Origin: Bryobacterales bacterium
GTDB lineage: Bacteria; Acidobacteriota; Terriglobia; Bryobacterales; Bryobacteraceae
Direction of reading: 5' to 3'
NCBI GenBank assembly: GCA_020846745.1
Contig: JADLDI010000009.1
Span: 1-64,000 of the forward strand
Length of the DNA: 64,000 nucleotides
Positions 17,063-26,015 of this stretch are shown here, piece by piece (positions within the stretch are counted from its first letter, which is position 1; each line of letters opens with the position of its first letter). The notes under the pieces were generated by a model, which was given only the letters and a program-made list of their open reading frames with translations, was not told the DNA's origin and ran no database searches. Both the position numbers and the translations under genes were made by a program.

Positions 17063-20000
17063 TCATAAACGAATTGCGACCGTGAGATCGCGTCCAGGAC
17101 GTACATCGACACCTTGCGGTATCGAAACAATGTCGACGCTCAATTGAGCAAGGGCTGTCAGCGGATGGACTCCCGCGCCCTTCACGATATTTGACATCGT
17201 CTCTCCCGACTGAATCGTCAATGTCGTCAGGGCTTCCGAACCTTGTCGTATTGTGAGTTCAATTGCTCCGCCCACTGGCGCTTCGCGAACCATGGCGAAT
17301 ATGTCGCGAATGGAGTGTGAGTTCTCCACCACGAACGGAGGGGTGGCATCAGTTTGAATGGCCAGGTGACCTTCAACCTGAAGGGTGATCTGTCCTCCAG
17401 ACAGCGTACGTAGCCCCGCATCGGTACTGTTTGTGTAGTTGGTCCGCCGGGTTTCGCCGTTTCCTTTCTTATTCGTTGCGTGTAGGTTTGCCGCCACCAC
17501 CTTGCAGTCCGGTAGGGATATCTGGTACGTGAACGATCCACTCGCTGGGCTTCCAAAAAAGTCGCTCGGAAATGGCACAACCCACGTCCGGTACTGTAGT
17601 AAGTAAATGGGCGTACGGGCGGCGTGTACAACCGCCGATGTCCCATGAGACCCGCGAAGCACCGTTACGGTACCCGCCACCTCGTCGATGGTGTCGACTT
17701 CCAGGATTTCCCGATCCAAAAGAAGTAGCCCGCCCCCAGAAACCGCTCCGGCTATAGAAGGGAGTATCACCGCAGACGAGTCCAGTTCCTGCTCAAGTGC
17801 TGTCAGCGGAGCGCCACCAAGTTCGTCAACGAAGAATAGCTTTATGGTCGCCGAGTTCACCGTTCGAGTGTTCTCGAGGGTGGCAAAGCCCACACTGACT
17901 AGGTTTAAGGACCCCTGACCAGTAGGTTCCAAACCGAAACTCGGCATGGGAGGCACATCAGCATCGCCTACGCCGGCCGGACCGCTACCTAAGCGCCACC
18001 GAGTCACGAGAGCAGTTTCATAACCGCTGTCACGTCCGATCGCATTGACCGCTCGTCCGCATAACTGAACAGTAGCCCCCGTTCGGCTGGGGACCACAAA
18101 GCGAACGGGGCTCGAACTTGCGCGGGCGCCAGTCTTCCACCCCGCTTCAGCCACTACGAAACGGCTGCTTTCGTCCGGGACGACACTCCACGTTCCAGCG
18201 ATGTTGAAGGACATAGCGGTGTTCGAAACAATTAGTCGCTCCTGTCCGGCACCTCTACCCTTCGTGATCCGCACAACCATTCCACTGAACTCGTCGACCG
18301 AAAGTCCGAGATCGGTCCCTCCGATCAATGCTGGGCCGAAGGTGGATGCGGCTGTTTCAGGAAGGAGTTCGAATCTCCATTCAACGATTGCGTGGTCGAA
18401 GTTCTCGTCCGGGGGCGCCTTCAACTCGCTGCCGGTTCCCGGGTCGAGGTATTGCGGAGCAATCGGCACGTTCGATGCAACTCTCATTAGCTCACTAGGC
18501 GTAGTCCCGCGGTACACGTGGAATGTGGCTGTACCAGCTGAAAAGCTGAGATCCTTCAGTTCCACGGAATTGGTATTGCTCCCGTGGGGAACTATGGCTC
18601 TCACGACAAACGATAGGTCGGTCTCATCTCCGCTACTCGCAACACCACTGATTGCGTAGTAGTACGATTCACCCCCCTTGAGCGCGCCGTTCGTCCCGTG
18701 GATGATCGGGCGTAAGGAGAGAAAAGGTATATCCAGTCCTGTCGCCGCCGGCTTCCGCGGAACCGCATACCCGACAGCGAGCGTGGTCGTCCAACTTCCG
18801 TCTCCGTTCTCAACCCCTGCTTCGTGGACGGAGTTTCGCGGGTTCCCATCCTCATCCATCTCGTTACCCAGCAGTGGCCTGGGCAGCCCGACTTCCGCTC
18901 CGGCCGGGCGCCTCGATACTCGGCTACTAACGCTCGCTTCCGGATCGTCTCCGTACCAGCCATCGTCATGAAACTGAGCTTCAACCAGAATGGTCCCGTC
19001 GAGGAACGTGGGCGCGAGCCGGGTAACGCGGAACGGCTGCCGGATTAGTCCCTCTTTTTGATACGTTATTGTTATTAGGTCACCGGGCCGAAGACACACT
19101 CCCCGCACGCTGGTTTGAAAGCTAAGGAAGATATTACCCTTCAGTGCCTTATTCAGTTGTAGCCTCAGGACACGGGCCGCTTGATGAAAATTGGTAACGC
19201 CCAAGGCTGTCGAGGTTGCGCTCAATTCCTGGCGAATTGCCCGGACATCATCCACATCGACCAGGGACAAACTGTCCTGTTGATACTCATTAAAAGAATC
19301 TTGAAATTCTACGCTCCAACGATTTGCGCACTCAGCCGTACCTCTGGCCCACAGAGTTACTGAGGACTGACCGTTCGGCTTGCGCACAATCCCGGATTTG
19401 CCGTCTGTGCCATCGCCAAACTCGTAGGCCGGCCACCCCCCGTTCAGTTTCTGCTGGGCGTTGGTGCCAACCTGACGGTCTCCCTGTTGCAGAGCGAACG
19501 TCCCTTCCACGCGCAACGCCAGTCGGCCATTCTGATTGATCACCAGGAACATACGCGAAGCGTTTCGAACGCCGCGGATAACGTCTGCAACAGCTCTCCT
19601 GCGCCGAAGCGCCAGGTTGCATTGAAATCTCGGCCGCAACTGCGGGTTTCCGTTCAGATCAGGTATCTCGATCGGTTCAGCAGCAAAGGCTGAACTCTTA
19701 GAAAAGCTACTGACATCGATCTCGTCGAATCGCCAGCCTGCACGCCGCAATAAGTCGAGAATAACCCATGCCGGATTGTTCGTAAATTGCTCCCCAATAT
19801 ATGAACCGTCGTCGCCGAAAACTGCCAATTTCAACCCTTCCATCAGTACTGTAACTTTCGGGAGAGTCTTACCGTCACTAACCCGATTCGGGACCACGAT
19901 TGACATGTATGCAAGACTGCCGTAGGGATCTCCCAACGGCCTACCGGTTGAATCCGTAAAATCCAGGTTGAATCCGCCGGATACGGCGCCATGACTCACC

Positions 20001-20995
20001 ACGTTGTACCAGCCCGTGCCGGTCATGTTCTTCCCTGAAATCCCTACCGGGATTTCTATATCGTTCACCACCACTTTCAAGACGCCTTCGATCTCGCCGG
20101 CCCCTAGTAGCACTTCGATTCTAGTCAGGTTTCCATCGTTTCGCGCGAACACCATAGGTGGCTGAATCCAACATGTCCCATACACCACTGGGACATAGTC
20201 GTTGTATCGCGCCTCGTTCTCCGATAGCGCTGAAGCGCTCAGTGCCTTGTCGCCATGAGATCGCACGAGAATCGATGCTGGCACAAACTCAATTCCTCCG
20301 AATCGTCTTGTTACCTGCCCCTTACTGTCTCGGTCGAACATGCCCCGTTCAATACAGCCCGCTCGGGTGTAATCGCAATGAGTGAACGGTGCGCCCGAGT
20401 TCAGGTTTCCTAGTCCGCCAGGTTGGTCCGTCGAATACCCACATCGGTAGATTGCCGAATGCCTTCCGTTCCCCGACCCAGTCCTCGCCTCTTCACGCTG
20501 TTCCGCATTGTTTGGAAACATCCAAGGGCAGCGACGCTGGATGCGGATTTCGGGTAAATAGGTGCGTTGGAAGTTCAGTCGGCTCGTCGCAGTGAGACGA
20601 ATTGTTGATTCCGTTACTTCTTCCGGTGAATTCATCTGTCCGACAAACACCGCCATCGATTCAGACGCCGGAGTGCCGGTCTTCAGATCAAAGAACAGAA
20701 ACGTGGCCCGAAGCGTAGCGCCCTTAAAGCCAATGGTTGTGAAGATCTGTGAAAAATGCGAATCCGCGTTGGCCAGAACCAACGACACCTTGTTCATCGT
20801 ATCGATGCCATCGTCCGCTCCCCATTTCATGTCAAATGAGCTGTGACGTAACACACGGGCATCATATTGATCGCCATTAGCCGAGACTGCATGCGTGCTC
20901 CAATGTTCCACGCGTCCGCTGGGCCAGGTACAATCGAACAGCACCAGTGGCGTCTCAGTGACCTGTAATTCCTTGACCTCAGCTATTGTTTTCAT
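17063..20995 (-). CDS. Tail tip protein: gpL/DUF2163-like domain fused to gpJ-like region
   Basis: About 1310 aa. The first 240 residues resemble lambda gpL and the DUF2163 family of gene-transfer-agent tails. Four cysteines at about residues 156, 185, 207 and 214 (RRCPW, YRCGY, THCDYTRAGC) are followed by RRFGGIEFVP, the pattern that in gpL holds a 4Fe-4S cluster. The rest, rich in beta structure with fibronectin-like repeats, matches a J-type receptor-contacting hub. ATG 20995 is favoured because it overlaps the upstream stop as ATGA. In lambda these two functions are separate genes, so this is a fusion. Confidence 0.7.
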   Translation of the reverse strand: MKTIAEVKELQVTETPLVLFDCTWPSGRVEHWSTHAVSANGDQYDARVLRHSSFDMKWGADDGIDTMNKVSLVLANADSHFSQIFTTIGFKGATLRATFLFFDLKTGTPASESMAVFVGQMNSPEEVTESTIRLTATSRLNFQRTYLPEIRIQRRCPWMFPNNAEQREEARTGSGNGRHSAIYRCGYSTDQPGGLGNLNSGAPFTHCDYTRAGCIERGMFDRDSKGQVTRRFGGIEFVPASILVRSHGDKALSASALSENEARYNDYVPVVYGTCWIQPPMVFARNDGNLTRIEVLLGAGEIEGVLKVVVNDIEIPVGISGKNMTGTGWYNVVSHGAVSGGFNLDFTDSTGRPLGDPYGSLAYMSIVVPNRVSDGKTLPKVTVLMEGLKLAVFGDDGSYIGEQFTNNPAWVILDLLRRAGWRFDEIDVSSFSKSSAFAAEPIEIPDLNGNPQLRPRFQCNLALRRRRAVADVIRGVRNASRMFLVINQNGRLALRVEGTFALQQGDRQVGTNAQQKLNGGWPAYEFGDGTDGKSGIVRKPNGQSSVTLWARGTAECANRWSVEFQDSFNEYQQDSLSLVDVDDVRAIRQELSATSTALGVTNFHQAARVLRLQLNKALKGNIFLSFQTSVRGVCLRPGDLITITYQKEGLIRQPFRVTRLAPTFLDGTILVEAQFHDDGWYGDDPEASVSSRVSRRPAGAEVGLPRPLLGNEMDEDGNPRNSVHEAGVENGDGSWTTTLAVGYAVPRKPAATGLDIPFLSLRPIIHGTNGALKGGESYYYAISGVASSGDETDLSFVVRAIVPHGSNTNSVELKDLSFSAGTATFHVYRGTTPSELMRVASNVPIAPQYLDPGTGSELKAPPDENFDHAIVEWRFELLPETAASTFGPALIGGTDLGLSVDEFSGMVVRITKGRGAGQERLIVSNTAMSFNIAGTWSVVPDESSRFVVAEAGWKTGARASSSPVRFVVPSRTGATVQLCGRAVNAIGRDSGYETALVTRWRLGSGPAGVGDADVPPMPSFGLEPTGQGSLNLVSVGFATLENTRTVNSATIKLFFVDELGGAPLTALEQELDSSAVILPSIAGAVSGGGLLLLDREILEVDTIDEVAGTVTVLRGSHGTSAVVHAARTPIYLLQYRTWVVPFPSDFFGSPASGSFTYQISLPDCKVVAANLHATNKKGNGETRRTNYTNSTDAGLRTLSGGQITLQVEGHLAIQTDATPPFVVENSHSIRDIFAMVREAPVGGAIELTIRQGSEALTTLTIQSGETMSNIVKGAGVHPLTALAQLSVDIVSIPQGVDVRPGRDLTVAIRL

Positions 20996-21795
20996 GACCC
21001 AATTTCCTTCCACTGGCTTTCGACCTTGGTATCGATCGAGTACTCACCCCTCGCCATGGCTATAACCGACAAATCATCGTCTACGAAGTGCGCTTCGTCA
21101 AAGACACCAGATTCCGCGTAAGTTCGCCGGTACCCGGACGCCTCTAACTGTGCCTCTGCCTGCAATCCGGCTATCTCGACGCGCGCACCAGCGCTCAACT
21201 CAACCCAAAAAGTGGTTGCGTCGCCCGCTCTGTTGCTCCGTCCACTGATCTGGTAACGCTTCCATTCCTCACTGCATCGGATCGTCTTTAGAACACTGGA
21301 CGATCCGGCAGTCCATCCAGCTGAAATGATCGGTTCACCACTCCCTTTGGCCCAAAACGAGAGGCAATAGGTGTACTGACTGGGTACTGGGCATGTCTGC
21401 CTCAAGGCTGCCGGCATGCCGGTGGAATTAACTAAAACCGAAGATCCCGCGCCTGTAAAAGGATCACTAAGACCAGAACTGATGGTGAGTCCTACGTCCG
21501 CGTTCCAGGGTGATGTCGAGAGCGCTTCGCTGAATCGCAAGATATTCCCAACCGGGTCTATGAACGAGAACGGTTTAAGGCTTCCCTCAGTACTGGAAAA
21601 GAACCCTTTGAGTTCGAGGGCTTCCTCCCTCGTCAGGCCCCGGTACGACAGCAGCCATTCATACGTGGCGCCCCCGACATCCGTTAGCTTCGCGCGATTC
21701 CCTTCAATCGTTTCGGTTGTAATCGTTCGTGCTTTCAGCACTTTCTTCACGGGATATTGAACTAGGCACTTCTCGTTGATTTGTGGGTAGAACAT
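20992..21795 (-). CDS. Phage minor tail protein with carbohydrate-binding-like module
   Basis: 267 aa. Residues 1-85 (PVKKVLKARTITTETIEG, LTREEALELKGFFSS, PFSFIDPVGNILRF) resemble the small distal-tail/gpM-type domain also found in the next gene upstream. Residues about 90-220 form a jelly-roll-like module (SFWAKGSGEP, EEWKRYQISGRSN, AGLQAEAQLEASGYRRTY) typical of phage-encoded ligand-binding domains. It probably decorates the tail tip. It is translationally coupled to the tip fusion gene by ATGA. Confidence 0.6.
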   Translation of the reverse strand: MFYPQINEKCLVQYPVKKVLKARTITTETIEGNRAKLTDVGGATYEWLLSYRGLTREEALELKGFFSSTEGSLKPFSFIDPVGNILRFSEALSTSPWNADVGLTISSGLSDPFTGAGSSVLVNSTGMPAALRQTCPVPSQYTYCLSFWAKGSGEPIISAGWTAGSSSVLKTIRCSEEWKRYQISGRSNRAGDATTFWVELSAGARVEIAGLQAEAQLEASGYRRTYAESGVFDEAHFVDDDLSVIAMARGEYSIDTKVESQWKEIGS

Positions 21796-21798
21796 CGG

Positions 21799-22155
21799 TC
21801 AACTCCAGTTCTCTCGGACAACGATGGTTGTTTGACCACGATTGATCTCAGTCCACTCGAACGCTGCGGCGTCGCCTTCAAACGAGCAGTTAGCGTAGAC
21901 TACTTCTGTCTCAGGGTCTGTGAATGAGAACTCACCCGAAGATCCTGCTTGCGACTTCACGAATGCCTCCAACCCAGCCATTTCCAATTCGTCCAGTGCA
22001 TCGAGACGAACCGTCCACCGCTTCCGCCCCCCGCGCTGAAGCCGAAATCGTTGGGAGGTTCCGTCCACAAATCTGACCGAAACGTTCTTAAACTCATCCA
22101 CCTCGACAAGTGGATATTGAGTGACTGCACCAGTCTTTAATGCAGGAAAGGTCAT
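21799..22155 (-). CDS. Minor tail protein, lambda gpM-like
   Basis: 118 aa. Motifs VTQYPLVEVDEFKNVSVRFVDG, WTVRLDALDELEMAGLEAFV and SGEFSFTDPETEVVYANC resemble the short minor tail proteins (gpM type) placed between tape measure and gpL. Its position fits: tape measure upstream, L/J fusion two genes downstream. It begins 1 bp after the tape-measure stop. The assignment rests on motif style and order. Confidence 0.6.
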   Translation of the reverse strand: MTFPALKTGAVTQYPLVEVDEFKNVSVRFVDGTSQRFRLQRGGRKRWTVRLDALDELEMAGLEAFVKSQAGSSGEFSFTDPETEVVYANCSFEGDAAAFEWTEINRGQTTIVVRENWS

Positions 22156-22156
22156 C

Positions 22157-22867
22157 TCACAGGTCTCCCACGACGTCGTTAATCGAATTCATCGTCAGCA
22201 TGGCGCTGCGGACCGCCCGTGCAATGTCGTCGCTATGGTCGAGGAACGACCGGCTGTCCATCGCTTGTACGTTCACGGTAATAGCCGGTGAGGTGGAGGT
22301 AGTCGCCGGAGTTCGACGCGGCAAGCTATCCGCCCCGTAGCTGACATCTGTGAAACCGCGCGATGTGGCGGATACAGCAGCCTCAACCTGTACTGCCGCA
22401 TTCGGAACGAAAGTAGGCAGCACCGGTTCAGTCTCCTGCTTGCCGCCACTGAACAACTTCCCAAATAGGCCGGCAATCGGGTTAATCGCCGACAAAACAG
22501 ATGTCCAACCTCCGCCCCTGGCCGCGTCCACGACAGAGGAGATCACCGATCCTCCGCCGATCGACGAGACAGAACTACCACTAGTCACACTACTCAAGCT
22601 TCCTCCCGATAATGGTCCTAACACGCTAGATATCGTTCTCGACAGGTCGGAGATTGAATGGCCGAGGGATTTCAGCCCCACATCGTTCCCGGCACTTATC
22701 TGGGGTACGCTCCCGTTGGTCGCTGAGGTAGCGACACCGGTCACATCTTCCTTAATTCGATCGCGAAGTCCGCTGAGTATCTGGTCAAGCGAGGCATTCT
22801 CAAAGCCACTTGGCCGCAAAGGATTTGTCAACTTGCCTACTTGCAAAGTCAGGTCATTACTCGCCAT
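22157..22867 (-). CDS. Very short tape-measure-like tail protein
   Basis: 236 aa. The C-terminal segment AITVNVQAMDSRSFLDHSDD, then AVRSAMLTMN and NDVVGDL, matches the end of lambda-type tape measure proteins. A Gly/Ser-rich middle with hydrophobic stretches (GWTSVLSAINPIAGLFGKLF) precedes it. True tape measures run to about 500-2000 aa and set tail length, so this would specify an extremely short tail or be a leftover end. ATG 22867 with GGAAGGAG upstream is chosen. It overlaps the end of the GT frame by 11 bp, the normal order G-GT-tape measure. Confidence 0.65.
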   Translation of the reverse strand: MASNDLTLQVGKLTNPLRPSGFENASLDQILSGLRDRIKEDVTGVATSATNGSVPQISAGNDVGLKSLGHSISDLSRTISSVLGPLSGGSLSSVTSGSSVSSIGGGSVISSVVDAARGGGWTSVLSAINPIAGLFGKLFSGGKQETEPVLPTFVPNAAVQVEAAVSATSRGFTDVSYGADSLPRRTPATTSTSPAITVNVQAMDSRSFLDHSDDIARAVRSAMLTMNSINDVVGDL

Positions 22868-23186
22868 TCCCAATCTCCTTCCGTCTTTCCGCCTCAATAA
22901 TCAGAAACGCCTCCGCTTTGCGCGCCTCTAGATGCGTCAGCGGTGTCGTCGGGCACATTCGCCAAATGTGATACTCTTCAAGCCAGCTGAGGCTGTCGGC
23001 GGAGATCACGGATCTTGGGCACTCCCGCACTACACACCCATTGCGGCCCCAAACCACTACCACCGGCCCAAGTTCCGCTTGATCGATCCACCGGCAGCGA
23101 CGCTTTCGCTCCAAGCCGTTCTTCCTGCAGAGTTCGCAATTCCAGGCGGCTTGATTCGCGTATTGAAACTGGAATGCGACTACTAG
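22857..23186 (-). CDS. T frame of the tail-assembly chaperone (expressed as GT by -1 frameshift)
   Basis: An open frame of 109 residues entered by -1 slippage at 23186-23192 from the upstream G frame; the fusion would be about 230 aa. A TTG at 23114 could start it alone, but no ribosome-binding site is seen. It contains cysteine pairs (NCELC, then RRCRW and VRECP) that may bind zinc, and ends KAEAFLIIEAERRKEIG. In lambda-type phages the GT product recruits tape measure and tube protein during tail assembly. Upstream of the TTG the frame is open through the slippery site, supporting expression only as a fusion. Confidence 0.7.
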   Translation of the reverse strand, partial: LVVAFQFQYANQAAWNCELCRKNGLERKRRCRWIDQAELGPVVVVWGRNGCVVRECPRSVISADSLSWLEEYHIWRMCPTTPLTHLEARKAEAFLIIEAERRKEIGNGE

Positions 23187-23192
23187 TTTTTT
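23135..23192 (-). promoter_or_regulatory. Programmed -1 frameshift site with downstream hairpin
   Basis: On the minus strand the heptamer A AAA AAC (23192-23186) is in frame with the G gene and directly followed by TAG TAG. Seven bases later a 10-bp stem begins: CGCATTCCAG (23178-23169) pairs with CTGGAATTGCG (23145-23135) with one bulged base and a 23-nt loop. Slippery sequence, spacer length and stem all match known -1 frameshift signals, and the -1 frame is open for 109 codons. Confidence 0.85.
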
Positions 23193-23548
23193 CTTTCTTC
23201 TTCACTCAGGCTAAGTTCCGCCCGTACTGCGGCGAGCATCTCACCCGTTAAGCGCTCGGGCCCATGATGAATAACTGTTTCGACCGTTGCGGCCTCACCA
23301 TCAATCATTAGCCCGTCTATGCCAGTCACTCCCCATTCGAGATAGGCCCGATTGATTTCGTTCTCGATGATGCCTACTTCGAGTTCGTCCTCAAGATTCC
23401 CGCCCGCATTATGAAACTCACGGCGAATCCCGATTTGTCGGATTCGCTTGGCAAGGTCGAGTCGACCGCCCAGGGACATCTTCTTGACGGTGAAACTCAC
23501 TCCGTCTACCTCGTTCGACCGATGCGTCACAAAGCTGGAATATTCCAT
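23183..23548 (-). CDS. Tail-assembly chaperone, G frame
   Basis: 121 aa, acidic (EDELEVGIIENEINRAYLEWG) and ending SLSEEERKN before two stops. It lies between the tube gene and the tape measure, exactly where gpG-type chaperones are found. The last three codons AGA AAA AAC form the slippery heptamer read by the GT product. It starts 12 bp after the tube gene. Function is by position and by the frameshift, not by recognised similarity. Confidence 0.7.
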   Translation of the reverse strand: MEYSSFVTHRSNEVDGVSFTVKKMSLGGRLDLAKRIRQIGIRREFHNAGGNLEDELEVGIIENEINRAYLEWGVTGIDGLMIDGEAATVETVIHHGPERLTGEMLAAVRAELSLSEEERKN

Positions 23549-23560
23549 CTGCTATTCCCC

Positions 23561-24733
23561 TTATGCGAATGCAATTACAACTTCGTCGTTTATGCTTCCC
23601 TGCGCCCGGCAACTGCGAAACTTCCACTGCAGCCGAACGTCATCGTCCAGAAACTCGGGAACTTCAGGAACCACACCTGGCAGAAACAGACCACAGATCG
23701 AACCTTCTTGCGCACCCAACTGCAGCATTGCCTGTATCGGTGACCGCTGGACCGCGGCTTCATATAGCGCTAAGGTCTCGGGCTGCGTATTACTTACCAG
23801 GGTCATCTCGAGGTTCACCTCTCGAAGCCCTGTAACGATGCAAGCTGCGCGTGTCATTCCAAATTCCCTTCGGCGCAGGTCTATGTTGTTGTTGATCGTT
23901 ACCGTTGCGTCTACCACCGTATGGAACTGAGACGCTTCAGCCCCGAACCAAGCCTGCCCCATACTGCCGGGCACCAGTGCGAAGTTTTCAGCTCCCGACT
24001 CCGGTTCTTCTGGAAACTCATTTAGCCCAGCCAAACCTCCGGTGAATCCCGTGCTACTAACAAGGTCGGCCGCGTCACCCGTGAATCGAAACTGATGGAA
24101 ATCTGCATTGACTCCCAGTTGGAAAGTATCAACCGCCGCTCCGGACACAATGCGTTGCACCGCCTCCGCAGGTTGCCAGTAATCGAATAAACTTACGCTC
24201 GGAAGCGAATTCGCTGGCATATACGTAATCGTCTTTCCAAGCTTGGCGCCTGCGGCCGGACCTGACGCAAACGGCGCGTTCACGACTATGGTCAGATCAT
24301 CCACAACATTCGTGACGAATCGGATTTCGGATTCAAACCTAACCGCCTGCCCAATCGCCAATGAGTGAGCCTCCGCGCAGGTGATCCGCGTACCCTCTGC
24401 TACGCTTTGAACCGTGGCTCCACTGAATGTGATCCCGATCCCACCCAGGCTGGCCTGGATCAGCGGGCCATAGCACGGTTCAGGCTGGTCTTCCCCCCAG
24501 GCTGTCATGTAAGTTGTCAGATCGTAGGCGACGCGCTTGCGAGAACTTGGGGGAGCGCCATTGAATGTTCGCGTTCCCGTCTTGTCTCGTCTCACCGCCG
24601 CCTCTACCGCGTGGCGAATGGCGAGCTTCACTGCGGGTATGCGGTTCTCTGCCGTCAACGCGGCCACCGTTCCGAATTCCTGCTCTAGCGAAACATAATA
24701 TCGGTTATCGTTCGATGCTATATAACAAGGCAT
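23561..24733 (-). CDS. Major tail tube protein-like
   Basis: 390 aa, starting MPCYIASNDNRYYVSLEQEFG. It has beta-rich repeats, a central Hep-Hag/Ig-style insert (about 100-170), and a C-terminal half with TVTINNNIDLRRREFGM and GLREVNLEMTLVSN, typical of tail tube subunits of non-contractile phages. The final residues DEVVIAFA resemble tube C-terminal strands. It directly precedes the chaperone pair. The specific family is not certain. Confidence 0.65.
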   Translation of the reverse strand: MPCYIASNDNRYYVSLEQEFGTVAALTAENRIPAVKLAIRHAVEAAVRRDKTGTRTFNGAPPSSRKRVAYDLTTYMTAWGEDQPEPCYGPLIQASLGGIGITFSGATVQSVAEGTRITCAEAHSLAIGQAVRFESEIRFVTNVVDDLTIVVNAPFASGPAAGAKLGKTITYMPANSLPSVSLFDYWQPAEAVQRIVSGAAVDTFQLGVNADFHQFRFTGDAADLVSSTGFTGGLAGLNEFPEEPESGAENFALVPGSMGQAWFGAEASQFHTVVDATVTINNNIDLRRREFGMTRAACIVTGLREVNLEMTLVSNTQPETLALYEAAVQRSPIQAMLQLGAQEGSICGLFLPGVVPEVPEFLDDDVRLQWKFRSCRAQGSINDEVVIAFA

Positions 24734-24750
24734 TTTTCTTCTCGTTCCAC

Positions 24751-25248
24751 TTACGCAATGTGAACCTGAACGGATACCTTAACTTTCAATGTCTGCACGA
24801 AATGCCGGCCGCCGGGCTTTGCCGCCTCAAACCTGACTTCGTACTTACCACCGAAATAATACCCATCCCCCCACTCGCCGCGACTATTCTCCAAAACGGA
24901 AAGGAGTGCTTCGAGATAGTACTGACTCTCCTCCTCCAAACTTTCCAACCTATCGCTCGAATGACGCAGCTCAACTACCAGGTCGATAGTTCCTGAGAAG
25001 CGTTGAAACTTCTGGACAAGGGAGTTTTCCATTCGTTCGCAGTACACGTACATCTGCGGATATTTGCCGCCGATTGCGCGGTCCGCTGCGTCTAAGGTAT
25101 AGTGGCCCACCGCCACTTTAGCTTCCGGTACGTCGATGATCGTCCTCTTCTCGGCCGCAAGCCTCGCCTGCAGCTGTGCGTGCACTCCGCTCTTGTTTGT
25201 TAATAAACCCTTGAGTGCCACCACACCGGCAGTCGCCACTGTCAACAT
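24751..25248 (-). CDS. Tail terminator/completion-like protein
   Basis: 165 aa. The segment YPQMYVYCERMENSLVQKFQRF followed by GTIDLVVELRHSSDR resembles tail-terminator folds, where a beta sheet of this kind caps the tube. The C-terminus KPGGRHFVQTLKVKVSVQVHIA is beta-rich. Position between a neck protein and the tube protein supports this. I cannot name a family. Confidence 0.5.
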   Translation of the reverse strand: MLTVATAGVVALKGLLTNKSGVHAQLQARLAAEKRTIIDVPEAKVAVGHYTLDAADRAIGGKYPQMYVYCERMENSLVQKFQRFSGTIDLVVELRHSSDRLESLEEESQYYLEALLSVLENSRGEWGDGYYFGGKYEVRFEAAKPGGRHFVQTLKVKVSVQVHIA

Positions 25249-25257
25249 TTGAGCCTC

Positions 25258-26004
25258 CTAATAAGTCCTGCGCCGTCGCAGAAAGTACTCCGGCGCCTGA
25301 CCACTCCCAGGCCGCTGTCCGGTTGAAATCCCCTGCGCGGGCATAGTCCACAACGTCCCTGACTGAACGGGTTCCAGGTTCTGCTTGGTAATCGTGTCTT
25401 CCGATTCGCCCACAAATACATCGAAACTCACACAGTCTGGCGGTGGCGTGCCGGCATCTACAATCGCAGCTTTCCCGGCGTCGACCTCAACAAGCAACGA
25501 ATCGCTGGGTACGCCGAGTTGTCCCTGGTGATTACGCCACGCCACCCGCACGAGGAACGCCCCGCCTCTGCCGATGCCAGCTGCCGCCGTCACACTCGGT
25601 CGCTCAGCCCTGGGCACTGGCGTCCCCACCATGCCGATACCGACTTCATACAAGAGATCTCCCGTCTCTTTCGCCAGTTTGCTGAACGCGTTCCACTTGC
25701 CCAGATAGCGGTCGTTCAGCTGGCTGCTGTAGGCATCCGAATACACTTCAGCTAGCGCCTTCAGCGCGTGCCACCGTTGCAGTCCGGGTGTTACGACCAC
25801 CCGCCGCAACACCGCTTCCGGATTGCCGTCCGTTGGTGCAATCCGAGACAAGAACGCCGCTACCTCCAGCTTGATCATTGTTTCAGCCAGTATTAGCTTT
25901 GCCGGTAGCGCGATTTCCTCCACTCTAGCCGTTTCCAGAATCGAACTATCGATCGCTTGCAGGTCCGCAACCGTCGAGATTCCTCCATCAGTCACAAGGG
26001 CCAT
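25258..26004 (-). CDS. Head-tail connector/neck protein candidate with Ig-like domain
   Basis: 248 aa. The N-terminal half is helical (DLQAIDSSILETARVEEIALP, WHALKALAEVYSDAYSSQL). The C-terminal half, from about residue 130, reads as a beta-sandwich (FLVRVAWRNHQGQLGVPSDSL, then FDVFVGESEDT). A mainly helical N part fits adaptor proteins that sit under the portal; the Ig-like half is an add-on. Function rests on gene order, after the coat gene and a small protein. Confidence 0.45.
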   Translation of the reverse strand: MALVTDGGISTVADLQAIDSSILETARVEEIALPAKLILAETMIKLEVAAFLSRIAPTDGNPEAVLRRVVVTPGLQRWHALKALAEVYSDAYSSQLNDRYLGKWNAFSKLAKETGDLLYEVGIGMVGTPVPRAERPSVTAAAGIGRGGAFLVRVAWRNHQGQLGVPSDSLLVEVDAGKAAIVDAGTPPPDCVSFDVFVGESEDTITKQNLEPVQSGTLWTMPAQGISTGQRPGSGQAPEYFLRRRRTY

Positions 26005-26015
26005 GGCAGACTCCG

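Noticed and set aside
22978-23205. 75-aa frame overlapping the GT frame
   Set aside because: Third-frame shadow; the -1 frame is the one continuous with the slippery site.
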